Virus record (IMG/VR): IMGVR_UViG_3300010885_054652
Span: 1 to 26,663 of that record
DNA length: 26,663 bases
Strand: one strand, 5' to 3'
Source of the DNA: a virus
Positions within the stretch are counted from its first letter, which is position 1. The number at the start of each line of letters is the position of its first letter. A model generated the notes under the pieces. That model was not told the origin of the DNA, made no database searches, and saw only the letters and a program-made list of their open reading frames with translations. The position numbers and the translations under genes are program-made. Shown piece after piece: positions 1-7,460 of this stretch.

Positions 1-484
1 CTTCTTCATTCACCGTGTCACTGTGACGTATGATCAACCTTGCATTGCCAACCTTTTGGAAGCTTGATTTGGTGCTACCAAATACCTTGCCGATATCGCG
101 GCTTTCTGTTACGTTGTTCACGGTTTCGTCCTTGAGATTTATTTTGCTATTCAGCTTCTTCCATTTGACCATAAGATTGTTGGGCTGGCTTATGCTGTGC
201 CTCATCAGCATGGCCAATCTAACCACCTTATTGAAATCGTTACCCTTGGGCAAAGGAGGGCTCTCAATTTGTATGTAACTACGGCTGAACTCATCCCTGA
301 CAGCAACCAAGATGCTGTAATCGCCCTGTTGGGGATCGTGGCTGGTGAAACTGGCCACGAACCGTGTCGCCTCACGAGGATCAGGTGTGTTCATGCCGTG
401 GGAATCATACATTTCACAGGTAAACCCGCTGGCTGTGAGTAGCCCATGTACCTGCTCGCTGATGTCTTTGAGATCAATGGCCAA
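1..484 (-). CDS. Unidentified protein, 3' end cut by the window edge, TTG start
   Basis: An open frame runs from a TTG at 484 down to position 1, giving 161 codons without a stop. The protein begins LAIDLKDISEQVHGLL (Met at the TTG) and is mixed alpha/beta in character, with a basic middle (VKWKKLNSKINLK). I do not recognise the family. No ATG lies in frame between the upstream in-frame stop and residue 24. The TTG is chosen because GGAG sits 7 nt before it (492-495), and a late-promoter-like site lies at 509-516, overlapping the gp17 stop. It follows gp17 by 27 nt on the same strand, so it is probably a late virion-related gene. The function is unknown. Confidence 0.7.
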   Translation of the reverse strand, partial: MAIDLKDISEQVHGLLTASGFTCEMYDSHGMNTPDPREATRFVASFTSHDPQQGDYSILVAVRDEFSRSYIQIESPPLPKGNDFNKVVRLAMLMRHSISQPNNLMVKWKKLNSKINLKDETVNNVTESRDIGKVFGSTKSSFQKVGNARLIIRHSDTVNEE

Positions 485-508
485 TGCGTTGCTCCAAAAT
501 GCTGCTGA

Positions 509-516
509 TATTTATG
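509..516 (-). promoter_or_regulatory. Late-promoter-like site CATAAATA
   Basis: On the minus strand the sequence reads GCATAAATATCAGC. It matches the T4 late core TATAAATA at 7 of 8 bases and overlaps the gp17 stop codon. With T4 spacing, transcription would start near 503, ahead of the GGAG and TTG of the next gene. Confidence 0.5.
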
Positions 517-2101
517 CAAAAACGATTGGCATTGGTTCTTCGTGCGCAGCTTCGTCATCAAACACATCACGCATCAGATCACCAAAGCGTTCATCCCAAT
601 TTTGGGATATCAACATCATCCGGATACACAATATGGTTGCCATGACACAGTCATCATGCTCGCCGCTCTTGGCTGCAAAACTATCGCCTTTTGAAACAAA
701 AAACTTCAGCTGGCGTACCAAAGCCTTGCTCTTTACCTGCAGGCGACCGCTTTCAATCAACCCCTTGAGCTTGCTGCATGCAAGGCTTTTGCTGCGTACG
801 TTGGTGTTGAACCCCTTGGTTCGACCAGATCCGCGTTGTTTTGGTTCATGTATCATTGTTCCATAAAACTGATCCTCACCGATCTCCTGGATCGACTGTA
901 AAGCTGCGATACCCTGGCTATTATTCTCAAGGGTGAAATAGACTTCCGGATCGCCCCGCTGGTCGGGCTGCTTCTTCAGCTCTTCATAGATTGAATTGAC
1001 TATCAGCTGCATGGTACGAACCTGCTGCGGTATGCTGGTACGATTGTGAGTCCATTCGGCTACCTGTGCCATGTCTGGCATTGAGTAAACCTGTATTGCA
1101 GCATCGTCCTTGCCAACACCCTGGCTGGGATCCAGTGCTACCAGGTATGTATTGCCAACGGTGGGTTTACCATACCACCGCACTTGACCATGTGTCTTGA
1201 ACAAGGGGTCTTGACCACGCAGTTGCAGCAGCTTGGCAGGTGCTATCAAAGTCTCATCGGCGGTAAGGAATTCACACCCATACTCACGCCTGAATCGATC
1301 GTGACCTATCTTGGCAGTTTCCTGCACAGACCATGCTTCGTCACGCCCTGGTACTTCGCTATAGTGTGCGGTAAAGGCTTTGAATCCATTTACACCAACA
1401 CCGTCCGGAGTCTCATTGCCATAATCGTCTATGGTTTTGTTGGCCCCAAACCAAATCTCAGCAAATTTATCCTCATCTGAGTTTGGAGTGCTGGTTATGA
1501 TGCACTTACCACCTGTGGCCAGGGTTGGTGCCATCGATGTCCAGAACTCGTCAGCCACGCGTGGTTTGACGAACGCAAATTCGTCCAAATACAGCAGAGA
1601 GATAGACTTACCTCGTCCGCTATCTGCCGTTGTGGTTGTGCTTTCTATCTTGCTGCCATTTTCAAACTCAATGGTTTGTACGTTGTAGGTTTTGATCCCC
1701 GCTCGCACATGATCAGGCAGTTCTTCATATGTGAACTTCACGCGATCCATGATTTCTTTGGCAGCTATAAACTTGTTTGCCGCTATCAACACATGCACGT
1801 CTGGATGATACATGGCATACCAAAGCAAAAAACCAGCTGCTGTGGTTGTCTTGCCGCTTTGGCGAGGCAGCAATGCAATGCTGTCTTTGTTGTTCCAGAA
1901 GGTGTCGATCATCTTTTTTTGATAATCGTATGCTTCAAAACGCATCCTGCCTTTCTTGGGATTTGGATGCCTGATCCACATGAAATTCTCCATGAAATAA
2001 AGAGGATCTTGTCGGCATTTTAGCCATTGCATCAGCAGTTCTTGGTTGTACTCAACCTTGGCGTTTGCATTTTTTATGAGTTTGTTACCTGGTCCAGCCA
2101 T
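512..2101 (-). CDS. gp17: Terminase large subunit (gp17-like ATPase-nuclease)
   Basis: This is the 529-residue DNA packaging motor, which translocates DNA into the prohead and cuts the concatemer. The N-terminal ATPase shows Walker A LLPRQSGKTTT (77-87, K84), Walker B LLYLDE (169-174, with catalytic E174) and the coupling motif ITSTPN (202-207). The C-terminal RNase H-fold nuclease shows VALDPSQGVGKDD (321-333, D324), LENNSQG (391-397, E392) and HDDCVMA (482-488). Length is a little under that of T4 gp17. The ATG at 2101 follows the Usg-like stop by only a few bases and has no clear Shine-Dalgarno sequence, so translation may be coupled. The small subunit gp16 lies upstream in the same minus-strand block, separated by four genes, unlike T4, where 16 and 17 are adjacent. 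Confidence 0.95.
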   Translation of the reverse strand: MAGPGNKLIKNANAKVEYNQELLMQWLKCRQDPLYFMENFMWIRHPNPKKGRMRFEAYDYQKKMIDTFWNNKDSIALLPRQSGKTTTAAGFLLWYAMYHPDVHVLIAANKFIAAKEIMDRVKFTYEELPDHVRAGIKTYNVQTIEFENGSKIESTTTTADSGRGKSISLLYLDEFAFVKPRVADEFWTSMAPTLATGGKCIITSTPNSDEDKFAEIWFGANKTIDDYGNETPDGVGVNGFKAFTAHYSEVPGRDEAWSVQETAKIGHDRFRREYGCEFLTADETLIAPAKLLQLRGQDPLFKTHGQVRWYGKPTVGNTYLVALDPSQGVGKDDAAIQVYSMPDMAQVAEWTHNRTSIPQQVRTMQLIVNSIYEELKKQPDQRGDPEVYFTLENNSQGIAALQSIQEIGEDQFYGTMIHEPKQRGSGRTKGFNTNVRSKSLACSKLKGLIESGRLQVKSKALVRQLKFFVSKGDSFAAKSGEHDDCVMATILCIRMMLISQNWDERFGDLMRDVFDDEAAHEEPMPIVFA

Positions 2102-2106
2102 TGATA

Positions 2107-2358
2107 TTATTGCATTGTCAGCAAATGACTGACATTCCTATATTGTTGGGTCTTATACTTATCCTCTACAGATACAAGGACCCCATGTATAGGAGCTTCT
2201 ATGTTTGATTTCCAATGATTGAGAAAACGATGTATTCTCGCAAGCTCAGGAAGTTCATCTTCGGTTTGCCAATAAAACTCTTGCATTACACTGGGACTAT
2301 CTGGCATGTAATAAATTACTGTGAGCAAAATTGGCCTACGTGTCATTATCAACATCAT
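2107..2358 (-). CDS. Usg-family-like small protein (83 aa)
   Basis: This small protein matches my memory of the Usg family pattern: I-x-Y-x-x-PD-x-PS-x-x-Q-x-x-x-WQ, then D/E-rich, P-E-x-x-R, FL-x-x-W and PIHGVLVS. Visible stretches are YYMPDSPSVMQEFYWQ (16-31) and RIHRFLNHW (41-49). Usg proteins are short proteins of unknown biochemical function, named for a gene upstream of trpF in Caulobacter and found mainly in Alphaproteobacteria. The frame starts with two ATGs in a row (2358, 2355). AGG lies 3 nt before the first and 6 nt before the second, so the second may be used. The gene ends 5 nt before gp17, so it is co-expressed with packaging genes. The family call rests on recalled motifs and needs a profile search. 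Confidence 0.6.
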   Translation of the reverse strand: MMLIMTRRPILLTVIYYMPDSPSVMQEFYWQTEDELPELARIHRFLNHWKSNIEAPIHGVLVSVEDKYKTQQYRNVSHLLTMQ

Positions 2359-2401
2359 TTACCTACTGGTTGTCGTTCCCAGGATAGTAAACATGGTATG
2401 C

Positions 2402-3424
2402 TCATGCGTTGAAAAGCCCGGTCACGTATTTCAATCCAGACAACACCTTTCTTTTGTCATCCTCTGCTCTGGCAATAGCAGTGGGATCCTCTGCCTTGTC
2501 TCGCTTGGTGCTGTCCACATCTTTCATAGCTTTCTTGGTATAAAGCTCTAGGAACTGATCTAGGAAGTCTCGGGCCCCGGTAAAACGTGCAAGATCTCCT
2601 TGCCCATACATGTTGTTCTTCTCAAAGCTCTGTGCCAACCCCTTTACCGCATTGACCAAATTGGAAATCTTGACATCATACAGGTTTTTACCAGGGTGTT
2701 TGAGCAGCAATGGATCAACATGAGCATTGGCTATGCCAAGCTCCTGGCACTCGTGATCAAATATCTCACGAACAAATGTTTCTGGATCTTTGGTAATGGT
2801 CTTTAGGTCGTAGTTCTTTCGTGTGCTGGCATATGGTTGCTTCTTGCCGTCGCGGATTTTGTATTGCACACCACTGTGTTGTATGCTCATTGTCAGCAGT
2901 TCACCAAGAACCGAAAACATGTTGCCATGCAACAACCCCTTGATACCTCTTTCTGGTATTGTTCGTGCTGCTCCCCATTTCTCAAGATCGGGAGTGTGAA
3001 TCATTAGGTCAATCTGTACCCAATCGTGTTTGCCCACTGACATTATGGGATGTCCGGCATGGCTTTCATCATGCACATATGATGGCCGTTGTTCTTGTAC
3101 GAAAGCATTTTCCAAGTCATACCAAATGGTTTGCTGTTGTGCATGTGTCTTGTCTTGGGTCTCAGCGATAGAAGGTACAACTATCTGCAGATCAATATCA
3201 CCATAGATCTTGTCTTCATCGTCAACTTCATAATAGGCGCTGCTGCCTGTGGGTGTGCCAATCCTAACGGGAGCTATGTTTCTTTTGGCAAGCCAAAGAT
3301 TCCATTCATTTATGAATCGACCGACGATGACCATCGCTCGTTTGACAACGCTGCGTGTTATCACAGTACCCTGTGTTATTTTGGTATCCCAGCCGCCTTC
3401 GTGCAGTAGTTCCCGAATCTTCAT
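2402..3424 (-). CDS. Nucleotidyltransferase-fold protein with a head-targeting-like N terminus
   Basis: The 340-residue protein has the signature of the polymerase-beta-like nucleotidyltransferase fold. GS is at residues 60-61 (GTPTGSSAYY), the two metal-binding acids are in YGDIDLQI (D76, D78), and a third is in WVQIDLMI (D139). These enzymes move a nucleotide onto RNA, protein or an antibiotic; the substrate here is unknown. The first nine residues, MKIRELLHE, resemble T4 capsid targeting sequences, which end in L-x-E or I-x-E and are cut by the gp21 protease. If real, the enzyme would be packed in the head and enter the host with the DNA, as T4 Alt does. It lies between the Cys-rich gene (3-nt gap) and the Usg-like gene. 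The tail is charged and helical (about 280-330). Confidence 0.7.
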   Translation of the reverse strand: MKIRELLHEGGWDTKITQGTVITRSVVKRAMVIVGRFINEWNLWLAKRNIAPVRIGTPTGSSAYYEVDDEDKIYGDIDLQIVVPSIAETQDKTHAQQQTIWYDLENAFVQEQRPSYVHDESHAGHPIMSVGKHDWVQIDLMIHTPDLEKWGAARTIPERGIKGLLHGNMFSVLGELLTMSIQHSGVQYKIRDGKKQPYASTRKNYDLKTITKDPETFVREIFDHECQELGIANAHVDPLLLKHPGKNLYDVKISNLVNAVKGLAQSFEKNNMYGQGDLARFTGARDFLDQFLELYTKKAMKDVDSTKRDKAEDPTAIARAEDDKRKVLSGLKYVTGLFNA

Positions 3425-3427
3425 CAG

Positions 3428-4177
3428 TTACTTGGCTACCTGTTGCCTAGAAATCCTGCTCATTGGGCTGCGAGTTCCATCTGTCACTGGTTCTTCTTTG
3501 GCAGTTGGGTCCTTGTCGAAATTCACGCGATCGGCCATGCTCAGCGGGCTCAGCTGACCGTCTTGATTCTTGCCGTGATCGTCGCTGTCATCAGCTTCTC
3601 CGAGGAATGACTTGTAATCCTCCAACATACGCTGGGCTATCTTTGCTGCTGCCTCGGCTATCAATGGGTTGTCACCCATGCCACCCTTGACTATCTTCTG
3701 CTCACCTGCGGTTGGCTTCCACATGTAGAGATCTGGATCAACTTCCTCACCCTCATCGGTTATCACAACCTGTCCATGGTCAAAATCGGCTTGCCCTTCC
3801 ATCATCGGTGGTATCACTCGTACCGCAAATGATTGCGCTGGCATCATATCCTCATGATCCGGATCATCGCATGTGCAATGTTCTATTGGGGCTCCGCAGC
3901 CTCCGCAGTAGTCGCTCTCATCACATTCACATTGATCAACTGCATTTCCGCAATCAGCACACACTGCATCACTGTCCATATGGTCATCATCTTGATGTAC
4001 ATGAACTGATGGCCCCTCTACGGCAATTGCAGCCTGTTGCTCGTGTGTACCATCCAGTATGCCTGCCAGCGCCATCAGCCTCTGGATTTCTCCTGGATCA
4101 TTTGAAGTTACATTTAGGCTCTTGGTGCCATTAGCGTCTTGTGCCTGCATATTGAGGCTGTAATTTATGTTGCTCAT
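3428..4177 (-). CDS. Acidic protein with two tandem Cys-rich (zinc-ribbon-like) motifs
   Basis: I cannot name this 249-residue protein. Residues 73-103 contain two copies of C-x2-CG-x(5-6)-C-x-CD: CADCGNAVDQCECD and CGGCGAPIEHCTCD. These could bind two zinc ions. The copies are set in an Asp/Glu/His-rich stretch (HVHQDDDHMDSD before, DDPDHED after). The N terminus has a short domain (LNVTSNDPGEIQRLMALAGI, 21-40), and the C terminus is polar and probably disordered. The ATG overlaps the upstream stop (ATGA), with GGGG a few bases before it, so it is coupled to the 4174-4968 gene. The company of packaging and head genes suggests a virion or assembly role, but nothing in the sequence proves it. 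Confidence 0.7.
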   Translation of the reverse strand: MSNINYSLNMQAQDANGTKSLNVTSNDPGEIQRLMALAGILDGTHEQQAAIAVEGPSVHVHQDDDHMDSDAVCADCGNAVDQCECDESDYCGGCGAPIEHCTCDDPDHEDMMPAQSFAVRVIPPMMEGQADFDHGQVVITDEGEEVDPDLYMWKPTAGEQKIVKGGMGDNPLIAEAAAKIAQRMLEDYKSFLGEADDSDDHGKNQDGQLSPLSMADRVNFDKDPTAKEEPVTDGTRSPMSRISRQQVAK

Positions 4178-4968
4178 TTCTTCCCCTTTACCTCAGCACG
4201 CCGTTGGGTCATGTCTGCATCCTTGCCAGCTTTGGTTTTGAGCAGCTTGACGTTCTGCGTGGCACGATCGTCCAAGTTACCATACGGTCCAAGCACCAAT
4301 GGGTCAACTGCTTTTTCGCCCTTGGATTTCAATACCGGTTTAGGCGTGTCATGACCAGCATTGAAATCATCGCCGGATTGGGTTGGTTCCTGCGGAGCCA
4401 CCTTTTGCATGTCCAGCCAGCTAAACAGGGGTGACGGAGCATCCATTTCTTTAGACGGGCGGTTCGCCGCAATACCTGCCAGGTAATCCAACAGCTTCTT
4501 ATTGTAATCGTTACCATACAGATCAGTTACCACCGGCTGTTCTGCAGGATCATATTCTCGATCAGTGCTCAATCGCGCTCTGCTGGTCATTCCACTGGCC
4601 TGTGCCTTCTTGTCAGCATCTGAATGGAAAGCCACATCCTCAGCTTCAAGCTCAAATGGTTCATTGCTGGCACGAACCACCACGTATTTCTCATTCAAAT
4701 GCAGTGCAGCTCGGATATCCTGCATGAGTATGTAACTGCTTACCGGCACGCCTACCTGGCAAAGCATGCAATATATTGGCTCATGTGGGATGTCAAAGAA
4801 GTCATCAGTATCTCGTATTTCTTCTGGAGCGGAGATATCTATCAGGTCATATCGCTTGAGCATGTCCTCTATCACTTCTAGCTGCTGATCAGTTGGCTTC
4901 ACTGCCAGCTTGATTGCAAGGTAATGCGGGGTTATGCTTTCGGCAAGATATTGTTTGAAACTCTTCAT
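4174..4968 (-). CDS. Protein with a capsid-targeting-like N terminus (putative internal head protein)
   Basis: The 264-residue protein starts MKSFKQYLAE-S. This is close to the T4 internal head protein leader (for example MKTYQEFIAE), which directs proteins into the prohead core and is cut after L/I-x-E by gp21. Here the cut would follow E10. Residues 15-120 look folded (TPHYLAIKLAVKPTDQQLEV and a hydrophobic PIYCMLCQVGVPVSSYIL segment). The C-terminal half is polar and Lys/Asp-rich and probably disordered. It is the first gene after the late-promoter-like site at 4997-5004 and overlaps the next gene by 4 nt. The exact function is unknown; the head assignment comes only from the leader and the operon. 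Confidence 0.7.
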   Translation of the reverse strand: MKSFKQYLAESITPHYLAIKLAVKPTDQQLEVIEDMLKRYDLIDISAPEEIRDTDDFFDIPHEPIYCMLCQVGVPVSSYILMQDIRAALHLNEKYVVVRASNEPFELEAEDVAFHSDADKKAQASGMTSRARLSTDREYDPAEQPVVTDLYGNDYNKKLLDYLAGIAANRPSKEMDAPSPLFSWLDMQKVAPQEPTQSGDDFNAGHDTPKPVLKSKGEKAVDPLVLGPYGNLDDRATQNVKLLKTKAGKDADMTQRRAEVKGKK

Positions 4969-4995
4969 GGATTGGTTCTCATGTCTATCAGCCAG

Positions 4996-5478
4996 TTATT
5001 TATGTTCAGACCCGCCCTGCTTGAACTGTTTGAGCAGTTCGTTGAAATCAAGTTTGGTTGCTGTACCTTCTATCGGTGCTTCCTGTGGGTCCATCAGCGA
5101 GATTTGAGCATCTATCTTGCGCTTATCAAGCTCAAGTTTCATTGCTTTCAAAAGTTTTTCAACCTTGTTGTTTTTGGCATCAACTGCTATCTTCAACATG
5201 GTACTGGCTGTGTTGAGTATTTCACCGGCATGGCGAAGCTCCACATTCATCCCCAATTCCATGAGATCCTTGTGAGCCGTAACAGCCATGCCGGCCAGCT
5301 CATCCATCTCGTGATCATGCCTGGCCAGCCCGTTGGCTTCTTTGCTCTTGGATGTGATTGTTCTTGCTTGGTCGAGAACAGCCATCATGTCCATGCTGTC
5401 TGACTCATCAGGCTCAGTTGAATCCAGCGGCGGTAGATTTAGAACGTCTTCAAGCTGTTGGAACTGCTTGCCCATCAT
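4996..5478 (-). CDS. gp16: Terminase small subunit (gp16-like)
   Basis: The 160-residue acidic, mostly helical protein has the layout of T4 gp16 (164 aa). A short N-terminal helix (FQQLEDVLNLPPLD) and an acidic linker are followed by two long central helices (about 50-80 and 80-125, rich in Met and Lys: AGEILNTASTMLKIAVDAK) that would form the oligomer core. The C terminus is short and polar. Small terminase regulates the ATPase and nuclease of gp17 and helps choose the DNA to be packaged. Tandem ATGs at 5478 and 5475 overlap the gp4 stop (ATGATG) with AGGA just upstream, so it is coupled to gp4. The assignment is by architecture and context, since gp16 sequences are weakly conserved. Confidence 0.75.
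   Translation of the reverse strand: MMGKQFQQLEDVLNLPPLDSTEPDESDSMDMMAVLDQARTITSKSKEANGLARHDHEMDELAGMAVTAHKDLMELGMNVELRHAGEILNTASTMLKIAVDAKNNKVEKLLKAMKLELDKRKIDAQISLMDPQEAPIEGTATKLDFNELLKQFKQGGSEHK
4997..5004 (-). promoter_or_regulatory. Late-promoter-like site CATAAATA
   Basis: The minus strand reads CATAAATAACTGGC, the same 13-base string CATAAATAACTGG that precedes the sheath gene. The site overlaps the gp16 stop. The predicted start near 4991 serves the operon beginning at 4968. Confidence 0.6.
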
Positions 5479-5924
5479 TTCTTCCTTTTCGACTGCCCAG
5501 TGGTTATGTATATGTCTTGTTCCGTCAGCACGCGGAAAACCAATCCATTTTTCTTACAGAACATCATTGCTGCTGCCCATTTGGCGGTGTTTACGATCAG
5601 CATCAGCTTATCACGCTTGCTCTTGGCATTCTCGGCCAAGGCTTCCTTGCCAGGCTTAACCTCAATCAGTTCAGCCCGAGTTTTACCATCCTTGTCTTTG
5701 AACAACACCAGGAAGTCGGGTATGTAGCGGCTCTGCTTGCCAGTCAATGGATTGATATAGGGTATTGATATGCTTTCGCTCGCCCACTGTATGACATTTG
5801 GATGAGTATCAAGCAATGTCATCACTTTCAATTCCCAGGATGAACGGTAGAAAATTTTGGCATTGCCGACCACCTTTTGTGGATTCTGCGGTACGAAATA
5901 ATCCTGGCTGTATTTGCTGCTCAT
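5475..5924 (-). CDS. gp4: Head completion protein (gp4-like, TnsA-type nuclease fold)
   Basis: The 149-residue protein matches T4 gp4 (150 aa), which is needed to finish DNA-filled heads and has a TnsA-like PD-(D/E)XK fold. Conserved points are YRSSWELKVMTLLDTHPNV (about 27-45, E at the start of the fold), ESISIPY, then YIPDFLV (Asp) and AELIEVKPG (E-x-K). The late stretch NTAKWAAAMMFCKKNGLVF is typical of the family. The open frame extends 12 codons further up, but the ATG at 5924 has GAGG 8 nt before it and directly follows the upstream stop, so it is preferred. The nuclease residues (D, E-x-K) are all present. It overlaps gp16 by ATGA. Confidence 0.85.
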   Translation of the reverse strand: MSSKYSQDYFVPQNPQKVVGNAKIFYRSSWELKVMTLLDTHPNVIQWASESISIPYINPLTGKQSRYIPDFLVLFKDKDGKTRAELIEVKPGKEALAENAKSKRDKLMLIVNTAKWAAAMMFCKKNGLVFRVLTEQDIYITTGQSKRKK

Positions 5925-5925
5925 G

Positions 5926-6402
5926 CTAACGTCCTCGAGCTGCCAGCACATTGGGTCCAATCAAATAGTTATTGGTCCATGCCGGGGTGGCAGCCGTGTT
6001 GCTGAAACCTATCTGTCCGCTGGGGTCACGTAGGTTATTGATCGTAGCAATAAAATTCTTTTGGAGCTGTCCATTCTTGAACAGGTCGCTTACGTTGGTG
6101 CCGGTATTGACCGCATACCACGTGGCGAGATTGGCCATGACCTCTATTAGATCAGGAGGTACAGTCTCGCCACCAAAGAGCCCTTTGGCATAATTGTATA
6201 CCTGGGCCTGTACGGTAATGGTAGTGGTTGAACCTGCTTGTCCAACTATAGATGACCCAGCATTGCCAGCTTGCGTTATAGGCTGCCCTGTGCGGGTGCT
6301 GACGTACTGATAATTGCCATTGTTATTGATGATACCAATGTCGCCACTGTTTAGAGCCAGCTGTTTCTGTATGTTTTTTACAAGAGGATCATTTACTGCC
6401 AT
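5926..6402 (-). CDS. Putative virion protein, unidentified (158 aa)
   Basis: I do not recognise the family with confidence. The protein has a Gly/Ser/Thr-rich, Gln-rich middle (QPITQAGNAGSSIVGQAGS, then TTTITVQAQVYNYA), a helical segment (PPDLIEVMANLATWYAV) and a C terminus ending PAWTNNYLIGPNVLAARGR. This composition is common in phage tail and neck proteins. It overlaps the tube-like gene by 1 nt and touches gp4, so it is in the same late operon. Tail completion or baseplate roles are possible by position, since T4 has genes 3, 2, 4 and 53 together, but I see no motif that decides. Confidence 0.6.
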   Translation of the reverse strand: MAVNDPLVKNIQKQLALNSGDIGIINNNGNYQYVSTRTGQPITQAGNAGSSIVGQAGSTTTITVQAQVYNYAKGLFGGETVPPDLIEVMANLATWYAVNTGTNVSDLFKNGQLQKNFIATINNLRDPSGQIGFSNTAATPAWTNNYLIGPNVLAARGR

Positions 6403-7382
6403 TATGCGCCACTGCCACCCAAGACCGTACTTTTTCCACTCTTATCGGCGCCGCCAACGCTGCCCAAAGTATCGCTTACTATACCTCCGATACTGAGACC
6501 TCCGGTTATTCCAAACAGTCCCATCACACCCGACTGCAAGCTGTAACTGGTTACCGGACTGACTTGGCTTAAGAATCCCTGCATGGCCTCCAAGCTGCCG
6601 CCATGGCTTGCAAGACTGCCTTGGCCAAAGTTTGGAGCTCCTGTGACCTCTATGGTAGCTGCATCAACGGTAAATCCAAATAAGGCAGCTAGTTGAGGTG
6701 TGATTGGAGCATTGCTGTTCACGTATTCTAATGCTTCATATCGGAAAGTGAGTCCAAGGTCCTCTAGATCACTGCTGGTCTGATCATAGCCTCCGCCATC
6801 TATCGCAGTGATTTTTGGATTGATGTAATTGACCTGGGTGTAGTGTCCACCGAACATGGTGTACAGTTCTATGCGTTCAAAAAAGTTTTTATTTTCTTCA
6901 ACTGGTCGAAAACCCCAACCGCTGCTGTCATAGACGGTTGCATTGACCACGCTTTGGCCGTAGGCTAAACCATTCTTCTTCCTGCTGTCACCAAAGTAAT
7001 ATGTGAAGTAGTCAATCCACATCCGCAAAGGCCTATCATCAACGGTGTCGTGCAATCGCATGCTGATTGGATGGTATTCTGCTTTGGTATAAACAACTCT
7101 CTTGCGATTGTATTGGTTCAGCTCAAGCGCAGTTAGATCAACCTTTGGCTTGTCAACTGCCTTGACCTTGAAACTGATACCGATGGTGGGATCTGCAAGA
7201 TTGGCCAAATCACCAGTAAACAGTCCACGTGCATCACTGCTAGGCACAAAGTTCACAAAGTACATGAACTTGTAGCGTGGCACTGATTGCATCACGCTGC
7301 CAGGACTGTCAGCCCCATAGACGCGTGATGCAGTATGCTTGGTTCTCAAGACCACCGTTGGTGCTGTGTTTGGTATTGTCAT
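6402..7382 (-). CDS. Tail-tube-like protein, possibly the baseplate tube initiator (gp54/gp48 type)
   Basis: Residues 30-240 have the look of the contractile-tail tube fold. There is a beta-rich start (YKFMYFVNFVPS), then IGISFKVKAVDKPKVDL, NRKRVVYTKAEYHPISMRLHD and WIDYFTYYFGD, ending in RIELYTMFGGHYTQVNYIN and LGLTFRYEALEYV. At 326 residues it is longer than a plain tube protein and close to T4 gp54 (320 aa), which starts tube growth on the baseplate. The Gly/Ser-rich C terminus (260-326) is an extra. It follows gp19 after a strong terminator and has its own late-promoter-like site. No Shine-Dalgarno sequence is visible, and the predicted transcript start falls on the ATG, so it may be leaderless. 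The choice between gp54, gp48 or a second gp19 is open. Confidence 0.65.
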   Translation of the reverse strand: MTIPNTAPTVVLRTKHTASRVYGADSPGSVMQSVPRYKFMYFVNFVPSSDARGLFTGDLANLADPTIGISFKVKAVDKPKVDLTALELNQYNRKRVVYTKAEYHPISMRLHDTVDDRPLRMWIDYFTYYFGDSRKKNGLAYGQSVVNATVYDSSGWGFRPVEENKNFFERIELYTMFGGHYTQVNYINPKITAIDGGGYDQTSSDLEDLGLTFRYEALEYVNSNAPITPQLAALFGFTVDAATIEVTGAPNFGQGSLASHGGSLEAMQGFLSQVSPVTSYSLQSGVMGLFGITGGLSIGGIVSDTLGSVGGADKSGKSTVLGGSGA

Positions 7383-7387
7383 AATCT

Positions 7388-7395
7388 TATTTATT
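7388..7395 (-). promoter_or_regulatory. Late-promoter-like site AATAAATA, at the start codon
   Basis: The minus strand reads TGAATAAATAAGATT-ATG. With T4 spacing (core from -13 to -6), +1 would be 7382, the A of the ATG of the tube-like gene. Confidence 0.5.
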
Positions 7396-7400
7396 CAAGG

Positions 7401-7431
7401 AAAAAGGCCATTGGATTTCAATGGCCTTTTT
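7401..7431 (-). terminator. Strong factor-independent terminator after gp19
   Basis: A perfect 13-bp inverted repeat, AAAAAGGCCATTG and CAATGGCCTTTTT, brackets a 5-nt loop. The A and T tracts make it work in either direction. It lies 30 nt past the gp19 stop and would stop gp19 transcripts before the next gene, which has its own promoter. Confidence 0.9.
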
Positions 7432-7460
7432 GTCCTAATTTCTATACCAGCAGCAGTGTT

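Noticed and set aside
345-866. Plus-strand frame of 173 codons across the gp17 end
   Set aside because: It is antisense to gp17 and the partial gene, has no ribosome site and reads as low-complexity Ser/Arg/Leu text.
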